Position numbers and translations under genes: made by a program | In this document: positions 9,401 to 16,895 of the stretch, in pieces | Position numbering within the stretch: the stretch's first letter is position 1 | How the letters are laid out: each line of letters starts with the position of its first letter | Notes under the pieces: generated by a model | Seen by the model: the letters and a program-made list of their open reading frames with translations, nothing else | Told to the model about the DNA's origin: nothing | Database searches by the model: none | Assembly (NCBI GenBank): GCA_025201705.1 | Contig: MU617277.1 | Location: 1-16,895 of the forward strand | DNA length: 16,895 nt | DNA from: Dissophora ornata | Lineage: Eukaryota > Mortierellomycota > Mortierellomycetes > Mortierellales > Mortierellaceae | Reading direction: 5' to 3'

Positions 9401-12400
9401 GTATTATGCATGGCGATTCACAAATGATTTTTGTTTTCCATTTCTTGATAGTCCGCTCTCGGACACAAGCGTTAGTTTTGAACAGAATGGAATCTTGCAA
9501 ACAGTGCGTGTCCCTGGCGGGATTGTGACATTGCTGCAAAAGTACGCCGATGGCTACAAAGTCCTTGCGCTCGGCAAGAACGGCGAGAAACGACCCAATA
9601 TTCCCCTTGGGTTTAGAGTCGTGCACCGGCTCTGGAAGGAGTCTATCAACTTTTATCTGCGGTCTGATGAGAACGGACATGTTCATCTGGGCCATTTGGT
9701 AGACATTGATCAACTGACCTGTACCAACACACGCATGAATTGGCAGATTTCAGGACGCGAGGAACACGCATATCCGGATCAAATCAATGCTGTCCAAGGC
9801 GAGGCCATTTATCTACCTCTCGGGCAAAAAGACTTGTTCACCATCCGCACCATATCCCTGTTCTCTATTTCGGGACTATCGAATGAGAAATGCTACCTTG
9901 ACGATCACACCAACAACATTCGATTGAATAATGGCTTGTTGTCAATCAAGGGGCTGAAAGCAGGATACTACTACTTCAGGATTGGGGACATGGCCGGGTT
10001 CCCGCTCGCGATTGCACACTCAAGCGCTGCATGCCCCAAAATTCAGGGACTAGAAAACTTCCTTATCGGCTCCAATCCGATGCTGGAGCTCATGGACAGT
10101 ACCAAACAACCCCTGTACATGTCGGAGCTTGAAGCCGATTCTAGGAACCAAATGGTCGACATTCAGCTCTATAACTGGAGTGCAGAGACGAGACTGTGTA
10201 TCATTGCATCAAAGTTTGTGCCTTATGTTGGCACTGCATTCGATGAGCTCCATGTCCTGAGCAAAGAGGATCCTTGGGTAAAGATGAAGACAGACTTGAC
10301 ACCGACCTCATTCAAAACGGGCCGCGTCCTTGGCGAAGAATACCAGTATATCCTGAACAGAAAGGCGCAGACCAACCATTGGGCTGGAAACCTTTTGACC
10401 AAACCCAGTGTCCTACTTTCACCATGGGTAAGTCATATACGAGAGACGAAATTTTACTCGGTATCCCAGCTATATGAAATTATGGTATGGTTCTAATAAC
10501 AAGCGCTGTGTTTGTTTAACGTACTGTTGCCGTTATAGAGTATCGCAGAGACGACCATGTCGAAGCAGATAATGCTAAAGGATTGTGTCACAGACGTGCA
10601 GATTCGATCTAGTCATTCCAACGTACTTAACTCCTCTGCTCAATTAGGAGGCAGCCGTTCCACGGGGCTGGCAAAAAAGTCAGACTCGTCTCGTGCATGT
10701 CCGCTTCTCAACTTTTTGGTTCACCCAAGCGTCGTACTCGTCAACTTGATCCCTGATGTCTCCACAGGCCAGATCAGCATTCCATACTCGGCCTTCAAAG
10801 AAGGAACATTTCTTGAGATATTTGCCATGGACGGTCGCCAGGCTCTGCAGCAATCGTTTGTAGTTCCTCGTTCATCTGGCGACCTAGATTTCCAAAAGCG
10901 AGATTTGCGATTTAAAAGTCAGCTAGATCACACGAAGCACTATATTAGAGAGAGAGCTGGGGTCGATATGGACCCGAAGTTGCAAGCTGCGACAGATGAC
11001 GGCGCTGCCTCGGTGACGTTGGCATCGAATGGTAGCTCTTCGTCTGCAGTCCGAGTGATCAACTCTGTGAGCCAGGTCTATGACTTGATGCTGACATTGC
11101 TGGTCGCTGAGGACCAGAAGGAGATATTACGTAAGTTTGGGTTCATCACGGATTGGCATCGCCTGTCAAAGGACGCCAAGAAGGAAAAATTCTCGAAGTG
11201 GAACTGCCACGAGCTCAATTTGTTCCTGTTCAAGAAGGACCTGAACTTTTTCGAAGCTGTTGTTGTTCCATTCTTGAAGGTAACCTCCCACCCTCGAATG
11301 AAATACCTAGTAAATGTTTTGGTTGTTTTTAACTTTGCTTGGCCATTTTGCTAACGACCTACACTTTCGGATAAAAAATCTCGTATGCGTAGAACAAATT
11401 GATGAAGTCATTCATGGATGATTATCTAATCGGTGCGTCGATGGAAAAGTATGTCGCGCTCAACGAATTCAATCGCTTGACCTGCATGGAAAAGTGCCTC
11501 CTTACCCATCGTGTCCCGAGTGTGAAGACTGCTGTTGCCCAGTGGATCAAGGACAGGATGCAGAACAAGCGTGCTGCCAGTAACGTGAAGCTCTTCCTGA
11601 CCGTCATGAATTCTGGAGCCTTGAAAGAATCCGCTCCAGGTGCGAGCTCTCCCAAGTACTCACCTACTTCACCCACTTATTCTCCGACCTCGCCTATTTT
11701 CAGGTGACTACATTTGGATGTCTGGTTCACTTTCTCAAAGTACAGTCTAGTAGTCCTCTGACCGTCTGTTTTTTCTTATCATCATCTAAATTCCAGAAGA
11801 GGGAGCCCGACCTATCAGCCTCGCAGCTACGATGAGGAAGAAGAGGAATCGGACGAAGATATGGGGTTTGGGCTTTTCTCTGGGTCTGAGGCAGAGGGAG
11901 CTCCTGCCTCTACATCATATAGTGCCCCGCCTCCAAGACCCATGGCCAGAATGTTCAGCGCAGACTTCGATAATGATGATGAAGATTACGCGGATTTCCC
12001 ACGCAAGATGAAAACCAAGATGACTGCTAGGAAAACGACTGGGGGTTTGGACAGGGACAGAGAGCGATCTGAGCAAATTCTCCAAAACCAGTTCAAGCCT
12101 GTAGACTTGACCAAGGAAATGGCCGAGACTTACTATTACGGCCGAGAGGACTTTAAGTCAGTAGACAATTCAGTCGCCAACGTGTTCTGGCTGGATCTAG
12201 CGAGCTGGGATGGATCAAAGGGAGGATCGTTCTTGTCACAGGTAAAAGATGAAAAACGATTGCAGTGGCCTTGTAACAGCGAAAATGAGAAAGAAGGTCA
12301 ATGGAGGCGCATATCCTAAGCTGCTGTCTTATGGATCCACATAGAACTTTGTGGCCAATGCTGGGTCATTCACGGATGCTATGGCCACGATCGCACTGCT

Positions 12401-14899
12401 CGATGTCACCTTCCGGCCCAGGGATGTTTCGGCAACTCGCTCCGCTGACCATAACTTGGTCGTCTCCTCCCAGTCACCCGCTATTGTTTTCCACTCCTCT
12501 ATAAAGGTATGCTTTGATTGGTTTGTCTGAGTAACTCTACCCTCTCAGGTTAAGGAGTTTCTTTAACCAACGCACATTTTACTTGCCCAATGATATCTTG
12601 TATTTGTTGAATAGGAGTTGACGGAGCCGCCAGTGACAGGATCGGTATTGGTTACGGAGCAATATTTTGAACAAACGGAAAAGACTATGTACGACGAGGT
12701 CATGATGACCAACGTTCGAAAGTACATCCAGCCCGGTGCAGAGTTCAGACCACTAGAATCCTATGGCGCCCATGTTGTCTTGATGAGTATGGGGGTTTTT
12801 TTTCCTTTTTTTTTTTTTGCGGACGTAAATACTGGTTCTTGATAGAATTATATGGCGGATGCCTGACCATACTCGTTTTGCTTTCTATTCAAAATTTCAA
12901 ACAGACGCCACGCCAAATCATACGAAGGTTCATCTAGAAGTCCAAATTCCCCAGGGATCAATCTCGGTCTACGGAAGCTTGGAGTCTGGACAGGACATTC
13001 AGCTCAACCCTCACGGGACCTTCCAGTACGAGTACGGATTCTACTTCCCAGAGGCGGGCGATTTCCCACACTATCCAGCACATGTCTCCAACTATGAGGA
13101 CATTATCGCGCACGCAGCTCCGTCGGTCCTCAAGGTCCGCGCTCCAAAGCCTGACCGCAAGGAAACAGATACCGACACGTGGAGTCATATCCTCAAGCGT
13201 GGTAACAAGGAAGATATCCTGAAAAAGTTGACCTCTAGCCCGCTAAGCAGCTTGCCAGTGGAGCTGCTGCTGCCTCGATTGTATAAGGACAGACGGTTCT
13301 TGCGACAGGTGACGTTAGTGCTGAGATCCCGCCAGGAGTTCCACGAGAGGATTTGGAGCGTAGGTCTGGCTCTGCAGAATCAGGAACTGGTCAAGGAGTA
13401 TCTGATGAGCCAGTCGGCGTCATTTATGAGTGTGGGAGACTGGTTCACCTCGAATGTGTATGTTAGCAGACCACATTCGAGGCTCGACGGATCATCGGAT
13501 TGGTCGTTCAAGTACTTGGAGTACTTCCCGCTGATAAATGCACGAGGTATGATACTTTTCTGTATGTGTTATGAACGTTTTTAGAGGATTTATGATGAAG
13601 TGCTAATTTCATTTCATTATTTCGTGTGATCGAATAATAGCCCACAAGGCGACGCGCAACTCCACCATCCTGAATAACAGGTTCAAGGACCAGTACACGC
13701 AATTTTTGAAACTCTTGAGCCAAAAGCCCCACCACGATGTTGATGACCTCCTCGTTCTGATCGTCTATCTCCTGGCCCAGGACAGGATCATGGAGGCCAA
13801 GGACAAGTTCGCCCAACTCTCCGCACTCATGGACGCACCAGGTCAGCCTAGCCGCGAATTCTTCCAAAAGCTCCAGTACGACTACCTCTGGGCGTACCTG
13901 AGCCTCTGTGTTGAGGTCCAGGTCGACACTCCAGCCAACAATCTGACACTAGATCTGGCAGGCATCCAAAAGGTGTTAGAAACCTACTGCAGTTACCCAG
14001 TAGAGCGCTGGAATAAGATGTTCAAGGATATGCAACAGTACGTGGACGAGATTGTGCAGACTCTGACAGAAATTAAGTCTTCAGTGCCTGAGGGTCAGTC
14101 GACTGCCGTTGAAGGGTCGCCCGATGCTCAGCTGGATGCCTCTGCTGCTGCTGTTACTAGCACTGCAGTGGATGAGGAGAGAGATGACGACGGCAGTGCA
14201 CCCGAGGTGCCAGTCATGGTTGATTTCAACATTGGAAGCGACAGCGTCTTGACGGTTCACCACAGAGGTGTGAGAGGCATCACAGTTGAGTACTACTCAA
14301 TCGATGCCGAGACTATGTTCTCGGCCTCACCGCTCACACTCGGTGAACAGGGAGAGAGTGAAACCATCTCTGGTAATGGCGAAAGTGACTCAAGCAACAG
14401 CTACCGTCTCGTGAAGCCCAACGGTATTGACACACACTCCGTGAAGCGCGCTATTGTGAACGACGGTATTTGCATGATCCCGATTCTGCCTCAGTACCTG
14501 AACAACAACGTGATGATCTCTGTGAGTACCTCACCTCCAGCGGCAACGCGTACCTGGAAGGCATACTATTCGCAAACAATTCTGGTGCAGTGTTTGGAGA
14601 AGACGGGCACGATCAGGGTCATCTCCAAGAATACAGCTGGAATCAGCAGTAGCAGTAATGGAGGACCGATCCGCGGCGCATATGTGAAGGTCTACGCAGA
14701 GCTGAAGCAAGGATCTGGAGTGACGACTTTCTGGAAGGACGGATATACAGATCTAGTAGGTCGCTTTGCGTATGCACTGGTGTCCAGCGGTGGGGGGGCT
14801 GGTGATGGCGGATTGGGGGCAGTGAAGCGGTTTGCGGTGTTTGTGGATGGTGGGCGGGAGGGATGTGTTGTCAAGACGTTGCCCGTGCCTCCTGTCTGA
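6404..14899 (+). CDS. Giant (about 2,340-aa) conserved protein with macroglobulin-like beta regions and a CTD-heptad hinge
   Basis: Fifteen exons join in frame: 6404-7434, 7540-7671, 7768-7944, 8043-8427, 8537-8656, 8767-8952, 9074-9357, 9452-10427, 10539-11279, 11393-11703, 11797-12241, 12345-12506, 12615-12786, 12905-13546, 13641-14899 (7,023 nt). All introns are GT-AG, 93-121 nt. The intron 2 boundaries are least certain: donor 7672 with acceptor 7767 keeps frame. Residues 1-110 look helical (TTPGTEEHYLYRLQLL near 25-40); about 450-1100 are rich in beta strands (FVMDVISNGENSCAYFTKG is macroglobulin-domain-like); 1250-1410 are helical; 1426-1560 are a disordered acidic hinge with CTD-like heptads. 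The C-terminal half has QIPQG (1721), FYFPEAGDFPHYPAHVS (1753), helical repeats (about 1790-2050), and a final beta domain with FWKDGYTDLVGRF (2285-2297), resembling carboxypeptidase-regulatory folds. No signal peptide, membrane segment or CGEQ thioester is seen, so a cytosolic protein is likely. From memory, similar proteins occur in protists and some bacteria, mostly as hypotheticals. Function unknown. Confidence 0.9.
11636..11833 (+). repeat. RNA polymerase II CTD-like heptads in the hinge of the giant protein
   Basis: Two clean heptads, YSPTSPT (residues 1433-1439, bases 11657-11677) and YSPTSPI (1440-1446, bases 11678-11698), match the Pol II CTD consensus YSPTSPS except at position 7. 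In the same 7-residue register stand PGASSPK before them (1426-1432; K7 is a common CTD variant), and after splicing FRRGSPT (1447-1453) and YQPRSYD (1454-1460). The span includes intron 10 (11704-11796). The acidic run DEEEEESDED follows directly. The clean heptads use different codons at every position, so this is not a fresh DNA duplication. Confidence 0.85.
11794..11799 (+). other. NAGNAG tandem splice acceptor within the heptad region
   Basis: The 3' end of intron 10 reads CAGAAG. Use of the first AG gives IF-RR-GSPT; use of the second removes three nucleotides and one Arg (IF-R-GSPT). Both keep the reading frame. The first is normally favoured, and it is the one that keeps the 7-residue spacing of the heptads. 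Confidence 0.6.
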
Positions 14900-14953
14900 C
14901 AGCTGGTTCAGGGCTGACATTGAAATTTAATGAGTAAACAGTGCATGTAGTCC

Positions 14954-14959
14954 AATAAA
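14954..14959 (+). terminator. Polyadenylation signal of the giant gene
   Basis: AATAAA occurs 54 nt after the TGA of the giant gene, a normal distance for a fungal 3' UTR. It is the only exact AATAAA near this stop. Confidence 0.55.
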
Positions 14960-14981
14960 GAACGCAAGAACGCAAGAACGC
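14960..14981 (+). repeat. 8-bp tandem repeat, 2.75 copies
   Basis: The unit GAACGCAA is repeated (14960-14967, 14968-14975) and followed by GAACGC, directly after the AATAAA. Confidence 0.8.
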
Positions 14982-15513
14982 TTTGACAATGCCCTACTCC
15001 TGTGAAGGCATGAAATTAGGGGTTCAAGGTTGGAAGAGGACCCTTGGCTCTTCGCATTAAATGCGGGATGGGCTTGCAGACACCTTTCGGAAAACTCCCC
15101 CTGACACCTTGAACTGGAAAAAAAAAAACTTAAACAAAGGAGATGTTCCTCACAGGCCTTTCTTCAAACAACTGGCAGGATGGCATCAGTCAAGCCTGCA
15201 ATAGACGCGATAAACATCTTGTCCACTCTACAATGCTTAATGTGTGGTCATCTTTCGTTCTTGACAGCTCCATAGTCATTTCCAAAAGTGCTATGCAACA
15301 ACGAGGACAGGGCCTTGATCTTGCCATCTCATCCTATCACTCTGTTGTGCTTATTCTTCGACTCGACCTCCTCCAGGGATGTCGTTAGGGGACAGGCGAC
15401 AACACAGTGTCCACTAAGAAGTTGATATCCCTCTTCCCTCTGCAGGGCAACAATTCCAGATTGAAAAAAGCCTCCCCATTCGTCAAAAACAATCCATGGG
15501 TCAATCAAGGTCT

Positions 15514-15549
15514 GGGTCAGGATCAGGGTCAGGGTCAGGATCAGGGTCA
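15514..15549 (+). repeat. Hexamer array, two perfect 18-bp copies
   Basis: Six hexamers in the order GGGTCA, GGATCA, GGGTCA, then the same three again, so the array is also an exact 18-bp duplication (15514-15531 and 15532-15549). Confidence 0.9.
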
Positions 15550-15582
15550 CTGAAAAAGTCTCCCGGCAAGAATATTGCGCTG

Positions 15583-15600
15583 AGTTCAAGTAGTTCAAGT
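15583..15600 (+). repeat. 9-bp tandem duplication
   Basis: AGTTCAAGT occurs at 15583-15591 and again at 15592-15600, 33 nt after the hexamer array. Confidence 0.85.
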
Positions 15601-15889
15601 AATCTGTGAATTATACTTTGGCTTCCCAAATACCTGTGTGCTCGTTCTTTACTGTGCGTCATTCTCCCGTTTTCCCCTGAACGAAAAAACCCCCGGGTTC
15701 ATCATTGACATAGACTTGTTGTATTTTGCAACCCTACTTTTTTTGCATTTCCCCTTGAATCCGAACACATGTGCAAGTCAAAAGCCATTTGTGCAAATGC
15801 CGTACTACATAAAAGTGGATGCATGCCGCTTCGACCCTCCTTTCCCTCCTTCCTGCATGATAGACTATCGTAGAAACATGCCAGTGCAT

Positions 15890-15940
15890 TCGTTCAGAAC
15901 AAGGGAACAAACACGTCGTTACAGGTCGTTCAGAGCAAGG
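15890..15940 (+). repeat. 15-bp direct repeat, one mismatch
   Basis: TCGTTCAGAACAAGG (15890-15904) and TCGTTCAGAGCAAGG (15926-15940), 36 nt from start to start. No role is known. Confidence 0.7.
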
Positions 15941-16320
15941 AAAACGAGAGCTGAATCCTCTTGAATTTAACATATTCAACCGCCAAAAAGATCTGTAGAG
16001 GAGAGTATAATAACAAAAAAAGTGCTCTCGTTTTGCTCTTGCTCACTTGTTTTTACGTTAGAACTGGCTTAGTGTGCGAAGGCTGGCTCACTTGGACTCC
16101 TCAAGTTTCCCTCTCTCTTTCACTTGTCCGTGGGGTGAGAGGAGACCGCCATCAACGACGAGTGCTCACTTGTTTGTTGTTATTTTCCTTTTTTTTTTTT
16201 TTTTTTCGCTCGACACAAAAAAAAACGCCATTCCAAGATATTTCTCTTCTGGTTCTGCTATTCGCCCAGTCGATAAGAACAAAAACACCTGTGAGCAATT
16301 GAATTACAGGATGAACACAA

Positions 16321-16338
16321 AGTCTCCGTGAGGAGACT
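16321..16338 (+). other. Perfect hairpin with a GTGA (GNRA-type) loop
   Basis: AGTCTCC and GGAGACT form a 7-bp perfect stem closing the loop GTGA. It is followed by ordinary sequence, not by a T run, and lies about 500 nt upstream of the next start codon. Confidence 0.5.
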
Positions 16339-16522
16339 GGATGATTGTGATCGAGAAGTAGTCGATGGGCTTATAGGTTTATTGATGCAATATCCATAGT
16401 CGAGGTCTTGAACACGCGTACAAAACACGATTTTCTGTTCCTGGATTGCTGTTGTTTTCGTGAGCGCCGAAATGATAGCTGAGAGAAGTGACTAGATCCG
16501 GATTGAAAGAAAGAGGGAAGTG

Positions 16523-16586
16523 GAGAGGGTAGGTGAGAGAGAGGGTAGGTGAGAGAGAGGGTAGGTGAGAGAGAGGGTAGGTGAGA
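16523..16586 (+). repeat. 16-bp tandem repeat, four perfect copies
   Basis: The unit GAGAGGGTAGGTGAGA is repeated exactly at 16523-16538, 16539-16554, 16555-16570 and 16571-16586, followed by a degenerate GAGGGT. The array ends about 250 nt before the ATG of the next gene, in its upstream region. Perfect identity points to recent expansion. The strand is strongly purine-biased (no C in the unit). Confidence 0.95.
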
Positions 16587-16643
16587 GAGGGTGCATCAAT
16601 AGAAAGGTATTGAATGCGGTAGCGCACCTACTTTGCTCTCAGC

Positions 16644-16834
16644 AATAAATAGTGGTGCGAATCTCGTACTTCTCTTTTTTCTTTTCTTCATCTCATCACA
16701 ATCCCCACCCTACCACCATCACCCTACCCGCTTGCTCATCCACACTTTTCATTAACGACCGTCTCCTTTACTTACACTACTTTTAACCAACCACACTACA
16801 TCGCCACTCTCGTACACTCAATTCGCGTCTCATA
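16644..16834 (+). promoter_or_regulatory. TATA-like box and pyrimidine-rich leader of the terminal gene
   Basis: AATAAATA (16644-16651) lies about 190 nt before the ATG and may act as the TATA element. Downstream sequence to 16834 is rich in C and T (for example 16671-16690) and has no ATG on the + strand, so 16835 is the first start codon. This composition is typical of strongly expressed genes in many filamentous fungi. Confidence 0.5.
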
Positions 16835-16895
16835 ATGTCTGATACCGCCGGTAAGTGTGGCGTACCGCCTTTTATGAACCTGGTGCCCCCCCCCC
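16835..16895 (+). CDS. Start of an unidentified gene (first coding exon only)
   Basis: ATG TCT GAT ACC GCC G (16835-16850) encodes MSDTA plus the first base of the next codon, then a perfect GTAAGT donor begins at 16851. The rest of the window is intron sequence. The start is supported by the ATG-free leader and the consensus donor. Five residues are too few to identify the product. The exon is only 16 nt, comparable with the 24-nt first coding exon of the UPF0658 gene. Confidence 0.65.
   Translation, partial: MSDTAGKCGVPPFMNLVPPP
16886..16895 (+). other. C homopolymer at the end of the sequence
   Basis: The window ends in ten C in a row. A homopolymer exactly at the last base suggests an assembly break, with the true run length unknown. 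Confidence 0.6.

Larger units (their letters stand above)
14982..16643. other. Long intergenic stretch with short repeats and no recognisable gene
   Basis: About 1.66 kb without a convincing coding frame on either strand: the frames present are under 115 codons, rich in unusual residue runs, and carry no recognised motif. The stretch holds several small tandem repeats, listed separately, homopolymers (11 A near 15119; 18 T at 16189-16206) and a perfect short hairpin. No tRNA, rRNA or transposon end is seen. A lineage-specific noncoding RNA or an intron-rich small gene cannot be excluded without transcript data. Confidence 0.5.

Noticed and set aside
6404..14899. Calling the giant protein a true alpha-2-macroglobulin protease inhibitor.
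   Set aside because: No CGEQ thioester motif, no signal peptide and no bait region typical of secreted members. Only a loose fold resemblance is claimed.
15015..15115. GGTTCAAGG resembling a tRNA T-arm, and a 9-bp inverted repeat (GTTCAAGGT / ACCTTGAAC).
   Set aside because: No D-arm, anticodon arm or acceptor stem can be built around it. The inverted repeat arms are 75 nt apart and of a length expected by chance.
15514..15549. Resemblance of GGGTCA/GGATCA to nuclear-receptor half-sites.
   Set aside because: Fungi lack that receptor class, and tandem slippage explains the repeat.
15329..15598. An 89-codon minus-strand frame with a TLILTLTLILTQTL run.
   Set aside because: The run is just the hexamer array read in antisense. 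No promoter, splice pattern or motif supports a gene.
16523..16586. CRISPR-like array from the regular repeats.
   Set aside because: Units are directly adjacent with no spacers, and the context is a fungal promoter.
1..16895. A biosynthetic or defence gene cluster.
   Set aside because: The genes have separate promoters and unrelated products, and no transporter, regulator or tailoring set accompanies the flavin enzyme.

Overview
This is nuclear DNA from a filamentous fungus. Genes are split by short GT-AG introns, mostly 73-142 nt, with CTAAC/CTNAC-like branch sites. 5' leaders are pyrimidine-rich and ATG-free, and intergenic gaps are 0.45-1.9 kb. The protein types (an intron-rich UPF0658 Golgi membrane protein, a Q/S/T/P-rich orphan, a very large conserved cytosolic protein) suggest an early-diverging lineage such as Mortierellomycota/Mucoromycota. 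That placement is inference from style and family content. The window opens inside one gene and ends in a run of ten C just inside another, so it may be a whole contig.

Layout, all genes on the + strand: (1) 1-702, the 3' part of a YqjM-class Old Yellow Enzyme. (2) 1351-3363, an intronless 670-aa low-complexity protein with His-rich and polyQ tracts, no recognised domain, and a tiny overlapping uORF. (3) 3994-5953, a seven-exon UPF0658-type membrane protein (398 aa after my splicing) that includes a 17-nt microexon. (4) 6404-14899, a 15-exon gene that splices to 7,023 nt (2,340 aa), preceded by a canonical TATA box and an ATG-free leader. (5) 14900-16834, a long stretch without a recognisable gene but with several short tandem repeats, including four perfect 16-bp copies. 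(6) 16835-16895, the promoter-proximal start of a further gene with a 16-nt first coding exon.

The notable object is the 2,340-aa protein. It has no signal peptide and no transmembrane segment. Its beta-rich and helical segments resemble a sparsely described group of roughly 2,000-residue proteins with macroglobulin-like character. Its N- and C-terminal halves are joined by an acidic disordered hinge. At the start of that hinge are RNA polymerase II CTD-like heptads (YSPTSPT, YSPTSPI), flanked by degenerate heptads that stay in 7-residue register across a splice junction. That junction has a NAGNAG acceptor that would shift the register by one residue. Retention of the same intron would end the protein directly after the heptads.

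I see no sign that the genes form a cluster with one function. They look like ordinary fungal neighbours with separate promoters. I see no mobile element, CRISPR array, tRNA or rRNA.
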